A DNA stretch of 64,000 bases from Pedobacter yonginensis (GCF_003173595.1 NZ_QGNZ01000004.1:62001-126000); one strand, 5' to 3'. Positions 19,332 to 28,542 are shown, counted from the stretch's first letter. The notes: generated from the letters alone by a model not told the origin. Numbers and translations: made by a program.

Positions 19332-20384
19332 TTAATTATAGATCTTTAGTTTTGTGATAAAAAGATTGTCCGTGAATCCATAAGAGAAGCTGTGCTTGTC
19401 AGAGTAGTGATGAAGCAGCCTCAGGGTAATATTTTTCAGACCTATACTTTTTCCCGGTTTCGAAGCCAGATCGGGAACATTTGCAGTTGTCAGTTCGAGT
19501 TTATTTTCGGTACACAGAATGCTGATCGATACGGGAAAGTCAACATTGCATAAGTCACCATGTTTAAAAACGTTCTCGATTAGTGTAAGCATGATAAACG
19601 GGACAACAGGAAAAGATTCGCTGTAAATTTCTCTTTTGTACTTCATAGAAAGCGCATTCCCAAAACGCAGACGGATCAGGTTTATCATATTATCAACCTG
19701 CTCCATTTCACGGCTTATCGGCACAGTTTCTCCATTGGTTTCGCTCAGCGCATAATCCATTATCTCTGATAAGCTCTGGATCGCTGCCACCGCAGTCGAG
19801 CTGTTTTTCTTCGCGGCGAATTTTATGAAACTTAAGGTGTTGAAAAGCAGATGCGGGTTGATCTGTGAGCGCAAGAACTCTTTTTCTACTGTCAGCAACT
19901 GGCTTTTTAACTGCTCCAATTCAAGAGCTTTATTCATCTGCTCCTGCTTGCGATAAAGATTGCGCTTGAAATAGTAATAACCGGTGGCGTAAAAAATAAA
20001 AAAGCTGCCTCGCCAGATCATGCCTGTGAAAAACTGCAGATTAAGATTTAAGGGCTGTTTTTTTACGTGGATATATTCAAGAAAAAAACCGATTACAAGA
20101 AAGCACAAAACATAAACCCCAACCTCTGCGATAATAAAAAGCGGCGTCAGCCAAAAAGATGCTTTGGCTTTGCCGAATGACCTCGGAAGGATCAGGAGCG
20201 CATGCGAGTAGAATAGTGAGATATTCAAAAGATACGAAAGCAGGTAATAATAAAAGCTGCTCCAGTGGTTCGTTAAGATCCTGGTAACGAGAACTTCAAA
20301 AACAATATAAAAGCCCCAGCAGATGAGGTGGACTTTTACTTCTTTTTTGTGACGTTCAAGAAAGTCATATAATATTTTCTTCAT
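19332..20384 (-). CDS. LytS/YehU-type sensor histidine kinase
   Basis: 350 residues. Four membrane helices span roughly residues 17-140, followed by a short coiled linker. The phosphoacceptor motif QINPHLLFN has His 178, and the ATP-binding N-box is LIENVFKHGD (Glu 270, Asn 271). This is the His_kinase/HATPase arrangement of LytS-like kinases, which pair with LytTR response regulators. Such a regulator lies on the same strand just upstream (20598-21319) but is frameshifted. A small plus-strand peptide gene separates the two. The signal sensed is unknown. Confidence 0.93.
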   Translation of the reverse strand: MKKILYDFLERHKKEVKVHLICWGFYIVFEVLVTRILTNHWSSFYYYLLSYLLNISLFYSHALLILPRSFGKAKASFWLTPLFIIAEVGVYVLCFLVIGFFLEYIHVKKQPLNLNLQFFTGMIWRGSFFIFYATGYYYFKRNLYRKQEQMNKALELEQLKSQLLTVEKEFLRSQINPHLLFNTLSFIKFAAKKNSSTAVAAIQSLSEIMDYALSETNGETVPISREMEQVDNMINLIRLRFGNALSMKYKREIYSESFPVVPFIMLTLIENVFKHGDLCNVDFPVSISILCTENKLELTTANVPDLASKPGKSIGLKNITLRLLHHYSDKHSFSYGFTDNLFITKLKIYN

Positions 20385-20453
20385 AATCTATAATAAAAAT
20401 GTCCAGCCTTTTCACGCAACCTAAAATTGGCCATTCACTAAAGAATGACCATT

Positions 20454-20597
20454 ATGAAAAACTACAAAACACTTCGCCTAAACAAAAAAACAGTTTTTAT
20501 CTATTCCCGTAGAAAGCAAAATGCCCTTGGACTGCAGACTGATCCGACAACAAGCCTGACCGTAACAGCAACCGTTACCGACACCCATACAAGATAA
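20454..20597 (+). CDS. Candidate RiPP (lanthipeptide-like) precursor peptide
   Basis: 47 residues from ATG 20454 (50 from ATG 20445). The N-terminus has a Lys/Leu-rich leader (KTLRLNKKTVFIYSRRKQN) like the L-x-L-x-K-x-T-I leaders of Bacteroidota class I lanthipeptide-type precursors. The C-terminus is a Thr-rich core (TDPTTSLTVTATVTDTHTR) with nine Thr, one Ser and no Cys. The absence of Cys argues against classical lanthionine rings, but dehydration or another modification is possible. No modification enzyme is in the window. It sits head-on between a LytS kinase and its LytTR regulator, and its stop abuts the restored regulator stop. Prediction from pattern only. Confidence 0.45.
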   Translation: MKNYKTLRLNKKTVFIYSRRKQNALGLQTDPTTSLTVTATVTDTHTR

Positions 20598-21319
20598 TCA
20601 TGGATTAAGTGTTCGGCGCTGCATAAAGTCAAGGAAAGCATCTCGGTATCCGGCACCAATATCGAAATGCTGTCCGTCAGTCAGATAGGCCTGATTGCCA
20701 TCGATATGGTCTAAATAGTCCAGGGATATAATTTTGTTTTCGAGATCCTGAAAAATTTATTTTTGTTTGCCAGCTTCTTTTCAATGCTTTTAAGTCCCAT
20801 ATACGTCACTTTCATCCCATGAATCGTACTTATGTTTACATAATTGAGCATGCTCGATATGTAAATGATATTGTTGTATTCAATCCTTATAAAGCTGTTT
20901 TTATGGCTTCCCTTCACGAAAAGAATATTGTCTTTTTCGTCAAGCCGTATAATCTTATTCTTCTTTGCAAAAACCTGATCGATTTCCTTAATGAATTTTG
21001 ATCTGCTCAGCGGCTTTAAAAGATAACCTGATGCCCACACCCCGAAGGCATCTTCAGTATAATGCCGGTGTGCTGTAATATAAATCAGAAAGCTGCAATA
21101 AGCATTCAGAATTTTGCCCGCTTCGATCCCGTCAATGTTGGGCATGCTGATATCCGAAAAAATTATGTCCACTTCGCCAAATTCGCGCAGAAAGTTTATG
21201 GCGTCAGTTACGTTTCTAAAGCTCCTTGTCAGTTTGAGGCCAGGCGTGATCTCTATAAGATCCTGTGCCTCTGAGATGGCATGTTCTTCGTCATCGATAA
21301 TAATACAACTGAGTTCCAT
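20598..21319 (-). pseudogene. LytTR-type response regulator with a C-terminal frameshift
   Basis: The N-terminus is a receiver domain (acidic pair in IIIDDEEHA, phosphoacceptor Asp 56 in FSDISMP, conserved Lys in YLLKPLS). A LytTR DNA-binding domain follows from about residue 135. The unshifted frame ends early at 20711 after FFRISKTKLYPWTI. One base out of frame the homology continues as SLDYLDHIDGNQAYLTDGQ and then IGAGYRDAFLDFMQRR, the normal LytTR C-terminus, ending at TGA 20598-20600. So a single-base indel lies near 20729-20741, in an A/T-rich run. Either the regulator is inactivated or this is a sequencing error. Its partner kinase is downstream. Confidence 0.8.
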
Positions 21320-21653
21320 ATAAGTATGATTTCGCTAAAATTAGATTATATAAATGTAAGATAAATTAGATTTTATTCATCTTAAAAAATCTTCAATTTG
21401 TATTTCTGTTCAAAATAAATTTGATATACCCGAACGTTCATTTGATATAATATTTGCACAACAATATATAATAAAGTTTAAAACAGATTATCCGTAGGCT
21501 ACATTGACGTCAGAAATTATTGTTTAACCGATCATTTTGGTCATCGTTCTTTATGTAGACGACATGTCTATGGATACAACAAAAGGGAGCCTTACGGTTC
21601 CCTTTTTTTATATCCCACAATGAACAGGACTGCAGTGATCATAGTCATTTATT
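21320..21653 (+). other. Intergenic, 334 bases: possible short transcript
   Basis: This stretch separates the minus-strand regulator from a plus-strand Crp-type gene. Around 21420-21470 are TTTG elements and an ATATTTG sequence that could be a Bacteroidota promoter, and a terminator lies at 21580-21609. No credible open frame lies between them. A short non-coding RNA of 100-140 bases is possible but unproven. Confidence 0.3.
21580..21609 (+). terminator. Rho-independent terminator with no gene upstream on this strand
   Basis: Stem AAAGGGAGCC / GGTTCCCTTT (one G-U pair), 4-base loop, T run. The nearest upstream plus-strand gene is the small peptide at 20454, about 1 kb away. Confidence 0.8.
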
Positions 21654-22229
21654 ATGGTACAAGATTTATTGTTTAGATCCCTTAAAGAAAAATTGGACAG
21701 TTTTCACGCGCCCTCAAAACCTTTTTTGGATGCGGTTTATCCTATATTGGAAGAAGTGCATATGCCCAAAGGCAGCATGCTGATCAAATCGGGTCATAGG
21801 CCTAAAAAAATATGGTATTTATATCAGGGCTATGCCAGAGAGATAGGCCATGATGAAGACAAAGAGCGGACAACCTGGTTTTTTTCTCCAGGCGATTTTG
21901 TATATGCCTATCCATCTTTTTTCAGCCAGCTCCCCGCTTTCCGGGATGTTGAAATTATCAGCGATAGCATTCTTCTTGAAGTCAGCTTTCAAAACCTGAT
22001 CCTTTTGCGCCATCAGTTTGAGGAGCTCGTTGACTTGATTGATATCGCCCGCGATTTCTGTGACATGGAAAGGGCCAGCCTTGTTTCTATGCGGGAAACC
22101 TTGAGCGCTAAGGAAAGATATGGTCGGTACTTCAATGACCACAAGCAGTTGTTTAATTTTGCCAGGCACAAGGATATTGCCAGTCTTTTGGGAATTAAAT
22201 CGGATGGATTTCGTCGTTACAACGCCTGA
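21654..22229 (+). CDS. Crp/Fnr-type transcriptional regulator
   Basis: 191 residues. A cyclic-nucleotide-binding-type beta barrel (PKGSMLIKSGHRPKKIWYLY, then RTTWFFSPGDFVYAYPSFF) is followed by a long helix. The C-terminal helix-turn-helix (HKDIASLLGIKSDGFRRYNA) is shorter than usual. The TTWFFSPGDF segment is typical of Bacteroidota Crp-like proteins that lack the cAMP-binding Arg/Ser pair. The gene lies 74 bases upstream of the MauE-like gene on the same strand and may control it and the neighbouring TlpA-SusCD operon. Confidence 0.85.
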   Translation: MVQDLLFRSLKEKLDSFHAPSKPFLDAVYPILEEVHMPKGSMLIKSGHRPKKIWYLYQGYAREIGHDEDKERTTWFFSPGDFVYAYPSFFSQLPAFRDVEIISDSILLEVSFQNLILLRHQFEELVDLIDIARDFCDMERASLVSMRETLSAKERYGRYFNDHKQLFNFARHKDIASLLGIKSDGFRRYNA

Positions 22230-22303
22230 TCATACGAGAAAATAAATTATTAATCGCGTACATATGTACGGAATTCTAATTTTTTACCCATGTAGCTTTG
22301 GGT

Positions 22304-22729
22304 ATGAAAACAAATGTTTTTACATACTTATTTGCTTCGCTGCTGATTCTACTTTTTGTACTGACCGGCGTTGAAAAAGTTGTGAAATTTCAGGAGTTTA
22401 AAGCACAGATGTCACTGCAGGTTTTTGACAAAAGCATTTTACCTGTTGTTACCTATTTCATTCCCATCGCCGAAATAGTTTGTGCAGGAATGCTTCTGTT
22501 CGCAAAATCCAGATTTGCCGGGTTTTACCTTTCCGCCTTGCTGATGTTGGCATTCATGGTGTATGCTGCACTGATAGTCCTTCATCTATTCGAAAACCAT
22601 CCGTGTCCCTGTGGAGGACCGATAAAACATATGAACTGGCGCTTCCATCTGGTCTTCAACTCTATCTTTCTTTTGTTTGCGGTCTTGGGTATAATATTCA
22701 CTATCAAAGAAAGGAGGCTGGAAAATTAA
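22304..22729 (+). CDS. MauE/DoxX-type redox-associated membrane protein
   Basis: 141 residues from ATG 22304; a TTG two codons upstream is possible but unneeded. Four membrane helices. Between helices 3 and 4 is the motif HPCPCGGPIKHMNW with Cys 101 and Cys 103, the conserved feature of MauE-like proteins in Bacteroidota. MauE relatives handle electron transfer for disulfide formation or cofactor maturation. The gene precedes a DUF6520-like Cys-pair protein and faces a TlpA thioredoxin-SusC-SusD operon, a recurring redox context. Exact role unknown. Confidence 0.85.
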   Translation: MKTNVFTYLFASLLILLFVLTGVEKVVKFQEFKAQMSLQVFDKSILPVVTYFIPIAEIVCAGMLLFAKSRFAGFYLSALLMLAFMVYAALIVLHLFENHPCPCGGPIKHMNWRFHLVFNSIFLLFAVLGIIFTIKERRLEN

Positions 22730-22841
22730 CGATTTATGCACAATCAGGAGGTCAGAGTGGCCTGCCGGAATTAATTATTAAAATAAATTTTTACCTAAAC
22801 TTTTTCGCTTGCTTTTTCAAGGTAACAAAGCATCCTTAAAT

Positions 22842-23189
22842 ATGAAAAATTTAAAAATAAAATTGCCATTTTTAGCCCTTTTACTTGGATTGGGTATTGT
22901 ATTTGTTCAAAGTGCTTTTACGTCCGTAACAGATAAAAGGGCCAATACCTACTGGCGTTATAATCCTACGGATCCCGCTTTGAGCTACTCGGGAAGTAAC
23001 TATTCGCAGATAACCGTTCCAATTGATCAGGTAGAATGTCCAACTGGCCTGGATGCCATTTGCGTTTTCGAGGCACCCGAAACCGTAACCAGTACTACAC
23101 TTTTGGATTCCTATTTACACACAAATTTTGCAGATGCAAACGCAGTGAACAACAGCAGCAATGTAATCCGCAAAAAAGAAGGTGACTAG
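22842..23189 (+). CDS. DUF6520-like small exported protein
   Basis: 115 residues from ATG 22842 (MKNLKIKLPFLALLLGLGIV). A signal peptide ends near residue 26 (SAFTS). The mature part is short, contains an N-terminal YWRYNPTDP segment and exactly two Cys (66 and 74), which could form one disulfide. This matches the DUF6520 family often found beside MauE-like proteins in Sphingobacteriaceae. It could be the substrate of the MauE-like redox protein encoded 112 bases upstream; that is inference. A bidirectional terminator follows. Confidence 0.75.
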   Translation: MKNLKIKLPFLALLLGLGIVFVQSAFTSVTDKRANTYWRYNPTDPALSYSGSNYSQITVPIDQVECPTGLDAICVFEAPETVTSTTLLDSYLHTNFADANAVNNSSNVIRKKEGD

Positions 23190-23200
23190 CATTTCTCCTT

Positions 23201-23237
23201 AAAAATGCCCTTCAGAACCTGAAGGGCATTTTTTTTT
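23201..23237. terminator. Bidirectional terminator between convergent operons
   Basis: Stem of at least 13 bp (AAATGCCCTTCAG with CTGAAGGGCATTT), 3-base loop, A run before and T run after. It ends both the MauE-DUF6520 genes and the minus-strand TlpA-SusC-SusD operon. Confidence 0.95.
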
Positions 23238-24600
23238 ATCTTGGATTTTGGGCTATCCCGGAAAGTTGTATAATGTCTTCTGGTATGGCTATGGCGTAAC
23301 GCAAGGAGTTTGGTTCCAGAGTATAGGTGGCCTGGTTAAGTTTACGGGTGAGGGTAATCCCGTCCCCTTCAGCATTCCACCGCTTAATATCCATCCAGCG
23401 CAAACCGCGAAAGGGTAATTCCATCCTTCGCTCTTTTTTAACCAGCAGTAAAGCTTCAAGGATGCTGTTTGCCTGCAAGGCGGTATAAGCAGATGCCTTC
23501 AGCCTGCTTTTTCGAAGTAGGTTCAGATCCGAAAGTGCTGCGCCAATATTTCCAGCCCTGGCCAGGCATTCTGCCCGGATCAGCAGGATTTCATCGGTTG
23601 CGAGGCCACTGAAAAATCCATTCGCCCCGTCATAACTGCCCTTAAAAACCCAGTCCAGGGTTCCTCGCTTGTATAATACCGTTTTCCTCAAGTCGTTATC
23701 GGCATAAAGCGCGTAAAGTTCGGGATTTATATAAGCCCTGCTTTGGAGGATCTGCCCGGAAGGGATGAGCTTGCTTTCAAAAATGACTTCGCTGTTGAGT
23801 CTTGGGATAGGAAAGTCGCTTGCCGGATTTAACAGATTGTAGTCCATGAGCGCTGAGCTGAGCTGAAGGCATGAGTCTGCATATTTCAATGCTCCGGCGA
23901 AATCATCCTTATAAAGAAGGGCACGGGCAAGCATTCCGTAGGCCGCACACTTTGAGGGTTTGTAAGGGGTCTGCGTTTTGGCAGGAAGCAAGGGGATAGA
24001 TGATTTGAGGTCTTCAACAATCCGGAGAAAGGTTTGTTCCAGGTTTGGACGTACAGTGGGGATATTAAAATCCGGGGACTGCGGTGTGGGTATGCCGAGG
24101 GTGCCCGAAGCTTTCGCGGCATCATAATCCAATGCCCATGCATTCGCGGCATTCAGAAATTCCCGTCCCCTGTGGAACAGTGCTTCGCCCCGGATTGAAT
24201 TCAGGCTGGCGGCTTCGCTGCCATTTTTTTTCAGTGTCTCCGCATGGTCCAGGGCCAGGTTGGCGATGTACACAATTGAATAGGTATCTGTCCAGGAATT
24301 GAAGGTGGGGTCAAAGGTGTTGGATGGCGCCCAGATGTAGAGGTTTCTTTCGGTTTCTTTTCGGGCATTGAACACCGCATCGGTCAAATAGGAATCATCC
24401 GCGCAGACCTGCGTCACGGACTGATCGTTTTCATTTATCTTAAGGTAATTGTCGAGCAACGCCTGTATGTCCTGGGCGCTGGTAATGGTCGCGAGCTTGC
24501 TGTCCGGCTTTTCCTCCAGAAATTTTTTGCATCCGCACAGTGCGCTAAGCAGGCAAAAGATGAGTAGCAGTCTTCGTTTTGATTGATGTTTATTTTTCAT
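23236..24600 (-). CDS. SusD/RagB-family lipoprotein
   Basis: 454 residues, a little shorter than typical SusD. The lipoprotein signal has lipobox ALCGC (Cys 24), then KKFLEEKP, the common start of mature SusD proteins. The SusD fold is supported by GEALFHRGREFL and KKERRMELPFRGLRWMDIKR near the C-terminus, and by the terminal QLSGIAQNPR. It is the last gene of a three-gene operon, 17 bases after susC. It is probably specific for a peptide or redox-linked ligand rather than a glycan, because no glycan enzyme is near and a TlpA protein leads the operon; that is inference. Confidence 0.93.
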   Translation of the reverse strand: MKNKHQSKRRLLLIFCLLSALCGCKKFLEEKPDSKLATITSAQDIQALLDNYLKINENDQSVTQVCADDSYLTDAVFNARKETERNLYIWAPSNTFDPTFNSWTDTYSIVYIANLALDHAETLKKNGSEAASLNSIRGEALFHRGREFLNAANAWALDYDAAKASGTLGIPTPQSPDFNIPTVRPNLEQTFLRIVEDLKSSIPLLPAKTQTPYKPSKCAAYGMLARALLYKDDFAGALKYADSCLQLSSALMDYNLLNPASDFPIPRLNSEVIFESKLIPSGQILQSRAYINPELYALYADNDLRKTVLYKRGTLDWVFKGSYDGANGFFSGLATDEILLIRAECLARAGNIGAALSDLNLLRKSRLKASAYTALQANSILEALLLVKKERRMELPFRGLRWMDIKRWNAEGDGITLTRKLNQATYTLEPNSLRYAIAIPEDIIQLSGIAQNPR

Positions 24601-24617
24601 AAATTTTCTAAATAAGG

Positions 24618-27600
24618 TTAAAAACTTAATCGTCCCCCCAGGGATAAGGTTTTGGAGGGAAGGATGCTGTTTGTGTTTGCATAGTCCGGATCGATCTTTT
24701 CTTTATTGTCACGCCACAAAATCCCAAGGTTTGCCGCATTGCCGTAAATTTCCAGGGATTTGATCCGTTTGCTGTGACCCTGTTTTATCAAGGGATAACT
24801 CAAGGTAATGTACTGCAAACGGATATGGTCACCCCTGGAAACCAGTACTTCAGACCCCAAATAAAAATTATCCCTGGCATTTACGCTTGGATAGACATAG
24901 GCCGGCACATTGGTTGTTGCCTCATCGCCCGGTATTTGCCACCTGAGCGCATAATCCGAATGGCCACCGGCACCGGAATTCAGACTGCTATAGTTAATGG
25001 AATTTCGCCTGAAATAGTATCCGAATTTATAGACCAGCTGTACAGTCAGGGATATGTCCTTATAGGAAAAAGTATTTCCCAGGTTTCCATATAACGTTGG
25101 TACGGCAGAACCATGATAGACCAGATCTTCCTGTTTCGAGCCGGTGCCGGTGATGAGTATGTAGTTTTTGCTCGGTTGACCCTCCAGAATACCCACGGGG
25201 TCACCCTGGTTATCAAGGCCATTCCATTTATAAGAGAAAATGGAATAGACCGGCATCCCCACAATGGCGCTGACCATACCTGGGGTAGCACCCACATAAT
25301 CACTTCCCCTGGTTTTCTGGGTATAATAGTCCGTGATCTTATCGCGATAGGTACTCAAGTTCAGTGCCGTTGTCCACTCCAGCCTACCTTTCAGGTTTAC
25401 CGAATTCAGCCTGATGTCCATACCCGTTCCTTTCATCGATGCAACATTTTTGGTGATTATGGCACCCACACCTGTGGTATAGTCTACAGGATAGGGTCCG
25501 AAAAGATCAGTGCCCCTTTTAAAAAACAGCTCTATGCTGCCACTCAGCCTTTGCCTCCCCGCACTGAAATCCAGTCCAAAATTGATCATCCGCACAGTTT
25601 CCCACTTCAGCTCGGGATTCAGGTACCGGTCAATAACCGCCGTCTCACTTAAGGTATAAGGGGATATCACCGAATATCGGATAGTAGTTACCGCTGTCTG
25701 TGATGGACTGATGTTTCCGCTGAAGCCATAACTGCCCCTGAGTTTAAGAAAATTTATATAATCCTGGTTTTTAAAGAAAGCTTCTTCGGACAGCAGCCAG
25801 GAAGCGCCGGCCGACCAAAGCGGCTTCCACCGGTCATTGGTCTTAACGCCGAATAAATTCGATGCATCCCGGCGGATGCTCCCGTAGACGGAATATTTTT
25901 GCCTATAGGTATAATTCCCGTTGCCAAGCAGGGAGACGTAGCGGTTGTTGGTTCCCGATCCGGTTACTCCGTTGGGAATGAAGCCCTGCGTTGAGCTTAT
26001 CAAGGAAGGATAGGAATTTGCATAGTCAACATTGCTACTATTGAGTGTTTCGGGATTGTATCCATACATCCTGAAACCATAACTTTCACGCCTGGCTTCC
26101 CGCACTTCCGCGCCACCCAGAAAACTTACCTCACTTTGCCCGAAAATACGGTTATAGGATAGCTGGCCCCGAAGCCCATAAGAGGACAGCACCGCATTTG
26201 ACTTATCGTCAATCGCACCCTTTGGCACCTTGTAGACCAGTGCCGAAGGAGTGATCTGTGTATAAGTGTTTATCAGGTTCCGGGTGCCGTAACTGCCCAG
26301 ACTCTGCAAAGTTTGAGTTGAAGTGTTTTGTCTTTCGAACTGGCCTTTGAGATCAACGGCGAAACCCTTCCACTTATATTGCAGGCCTGTATTGATGGTT
26401 ACATCCTGCGCTTCATTTTCTGTCTGGCTGTTTCCCCAGTCTGTCAAGGGATAATACTTCCAGTCCAGCAACCGCTTATCCAGGGTGGACAGGTAGCTTA
26501 GCCTATAATCCCTTGCCAAGGGGAGCGCATTTCCCGATTCATCAGCGAGCTGCAAATAGGGGTAGGCCCTTCCGCCAGGTCCAATGAGGTCGAAGAAGCC
26601 CGGTTTTCCGCTTTTCTGGTTCGAGCTGGTGTAACCTAATGAAGTGTTGATGGTCAAGTTTTTTAGCGGGGAATATTCTAAATCGAAACGAAGGTTCAGC
26701 CGGTCACTTTTTTCTTCCAGATTGCCTTTGGCTCGGTCATAACCAGCGCTTCCTATCCAGCGGTAATTACTGCCCCCTGCATTTAGCGATAACGCATATT
26801 GCTGGGCGATGGCCTTGTTGTATATATATTTTGAAAACTGCTCCCTGATGTCCTGCTGCCGAAAACCATCAAGCAAAGCAGTTTTTTGTTGCGCCGTCAA
26901 CGCAGTGTTGTATAGGGTTTCAACGACCGGACTTAGTGCCGGACGGCTGCTGGAGTTATATTCTGAGTCATATTTTCCGGCAGTAAACAGTCGCTGCTCG
27001 ACATCTATGAAATCAGAAGCGGACATCAGTTTTAGCATTTTTAAATCTGGCTCGCCAGTTAGCGTCGTATTGAGGTTAAGGTTTGCTGAAAGCGGGCTGT
27101 TCAGCCTGCCTTTTTTTGAGGTGATCACGATGACCCCGTTTCCTGCCCTGACGCCCCATATCGATGCCGCCGCGGCATCTTTGAGAATGGTTATACTCTC
27201 AACATCATTCGGGTTGATGTTTTCGAAATTTCCTTCATAGGGGAAATTGTCCAAAATAACCAGTACATCCCTCGGCCCGTTAATCGTGCTCAATCCTCGG
27301 ATGCTCAGCCGGCCCTCTGAATTGATGGTCCTGTCCACGCTTACCCCGTTGCCGATGGCTTCAATTCTGGAAAGCAGATTAGGCCCTACCTGCTCGTTGA
27401 GTTTTGCCCGGGAAATCTGATCGAATGAGCCTACAGACCTCTCTTTAGTGATGGTTTGATAGCCGGTGTTGATGGTCACTTCATCAAGCTGATTGTTTGC
27501 AGGGCTCATTTTCAGAAAGATACCAACTGGGTTATTCAGTTCGATAAGGGTGTCAAGACTTTGATAACCAACTTTTGAGGCGAACATTCTTATCGTTCTT

Positions 27601-27809
27601 TCTGCAAGGGTAAAGCTAAAATGACCGGACTTATCGGAGACCAGGGTTTGGACTGGACTGGTAAGTAATCTGATGTTTACTTCAGCCAACGGTAACCCGC
27701 TCTCACGGTCGACGCATTTGATATTGTTTGTGGTTTTTTCCTGCCCGGATACTTTCAGAGATGATAAAAAACAAACAATAACCAGAATTGGGATGATTAT
27801 CTTTCTCAT
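24618..27809 (-). CDS. SusC/RagA-type TonB-linked outer-membrane transporter
   Basis: 1063 residues, full length. A signal peptide spans residues 1-22. A carboxypeptidase-regulatory-like domain follows (about 28-110), then the conserved plug start ITKERSVGSFDQISRAKL, the plug with SIRGLSTINGPRDVLVILDN and GVRAGNGVIVITSKKG, and a large barrel ending in LGGRLSF. It forms the transport pair with the SusD protein encoded downstream. Its ATG overlaps the upstream TlpA-like gene by 4 bases (ATGA), so translation is coupled. The substrate is not predictable. Confidence 0.96.
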   Translation of the reverse strand: MRKIIIPILVIVCFLSSLKVSGQEKTTNNIKCVDRESGLPLAEVNIRLLTSPVQTLVSDKSGHFSFTLAERTIRMFASKVGYQSLDTLIELNNPVGIFLKMSPANNQLDEVTINTGYQTITKERSVGSFDQISRAKLNEQVGPNLLSRIEAIGNGVSVDRTINSEGRLSIRGLSTINGPRDVLVILDNFPYEGNFENINPNDVESITILKDAAAASIWGVRAGNGVIVITSKKGRLNSPLSANLNLNTTLTGEPDLKMLKLMSASDFIDVEQRLFTAGKYDSEYNSSSRPALSPVVETLYNTALTAQQKTALLDGFRQQDIREQFSKYIYNKAIAQQYALSLNAGGSNYRWIGSAGYDRAKGNLEEKSDRLNLRFDLEYSPLKNLTINTSLGYTSSNQKSGKPGFFDLIGPGGRAYPYLQLADESGNALPLARDYRLSYLSTLDKRLLDWKYYPLTDWGNSQTENEAQDVTINTGLQYKWKGFAVDLKGQFERQNTSTQTLQSLGSYGTRNLINTYTQITPSALVYKVPKGAIDDKSNAVLSSYGLRGQLSYNRIFGQSEVSFLGGAEVREARRESYGFRMYGYNPETLNSSNVDYANSYPSLISSTQGFIPNGVTGSGTNNRYVSLLGNGNYTYRQKYSVYGSIRRDASNLFGVKTNDRWKPLWSAGASWLLSEEAFFKNQDYINFLKLRGSYGFSGNISPSQTAVTTIRYSVISPYTLSETAVIDRYLNPELKWETVRMINFGLDFSAGRQRLSGSIELFFKRGTDLFGPYPVDYTTGVGAIITKNVASMKGTGMDIRLNSVNLKGRLEWTTALNLSTYRDKITDYYTQKTRGSDYVGATPGMVSAIVGMPVYSIFSYKWNGLDNQGDPVGILEGQPSKNYILITGTGSKQEDLVYHGSAVPTLYGNLGNTFSYKDISLTVQLVYKFGYYFRRNSINYSSLNSGAGGHSDYALRWQIPGDEATTNVPAYVYPSVNARDNFYLGSEVLVSRGDHIRLQYITLSYPLIKQGHSKRIKSLEIYGNAANLGILWRDNKEKIDPDYANTNSILPSKTLSLGGRLSF

Positions 27810-28417
27810 TTGATTTGCTTTTTAGCTTTTTCAAGTTTCTGTCTGTACTCCCTGTTTTCCAGGATTATTTTTTCAATGGCCTTCGCTTCAAGAAAGTCAC
27901 TTCCGGTGATGGCAAGGATTCGTCCATCCTGAATCCAGATGTCGTGGGAGAGTTGGGCGTAGGGGAACATTTTTGTTAGCGATTCGTCCTTGATAATTGT
28001 TGCTAAATTATAGGCAATGAAGGGTTTGAATTTTCCATTAAGTACATTCGCTATCTGGTCCAACCGGTCTTCGGATTTTACGGAATTGATGGGAATTACG
28101 GCTAGTTCATCCGGGTAAGCACGTTGCATACTATCGAGCATTGGGAGTTTTTTTCTGCATACCGTACACCAGGTGGCCCAGAAATCCAGGATAACCAGTT
28201 TATTTTGGTGTGCCTTGAGGTTTTGAGTAACAGTCTGGCCCTTGCTGTAAAAACTATATTGCCCTTCCCAAAAAGTTTCCGGGAGTTTCGCGCCAAGGAT
28301 AAACTGCTCGGCGGTACCTTTTCCGGTTTGGGCATGCTCCGTTACCGGATTTTGACTATTCGCGTTAAATTTTAGGCATAGCAATGCCATTACAATAAAT
28401 ATTGTTGATTTTTTCAT
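27806..28417 (-). CDS. TlpA-like periplasmic thioredoxin-fold protein
   Basis: 203 residues. A signal peptide ends near SQ (residue 22). The thioredoxin-like fold has the active site WATWCTVCRK (Cys 84 and Cys 87), preceded by LVILDFW. The WCxxC motif marks a redox-active TlpA/ResA-type protein that reduces or oxidises periplasmic disulfides. It is the first gene of the operon with susC and susD, a known arrangement in Sphingobacteriaceae. The MauE-like and DUF6520 genes converge on this operon from the other side, suggesting one redox theme. Confidence 0.9.
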   Translation of the reverse strand: MKKSTIFIVMALLCLKFNANSQNPVTEHAQTGKGTAEQFILGAKLPETFWEGQYSFYSKGQTVTQNLKAHQNKLVILDFWATWCTVCRKKLPMLDSMQRAYPDELAVIPINSVKSEDRLDQIANVLNGKFKPFIAYNLATIIKDESLTKMFPYAQLSHDIWIQDGRILAITGSDFLEAKAIEKIILENREYRQKLEKAKKQIK

Positions 28418-28542
28418 GTTATAAGTTTTAGTTAGTTGAGAAGATACCGCTGGTTAACGGCTTGAAAAAACCAGGTCGGGAGCCATGTAGAAATTATTGA
28501 TCATTAACCGAATAACATAGTGATCCCGCCTGGTAAATGATG

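Noticed and set aside
20454-20597. Calling the small peptide a definite class I lanthipeptide
   Set aside because: There is no Cys in the core and no LanB/LanC-like gene nearby; kept only as a RiPP-like candidate.
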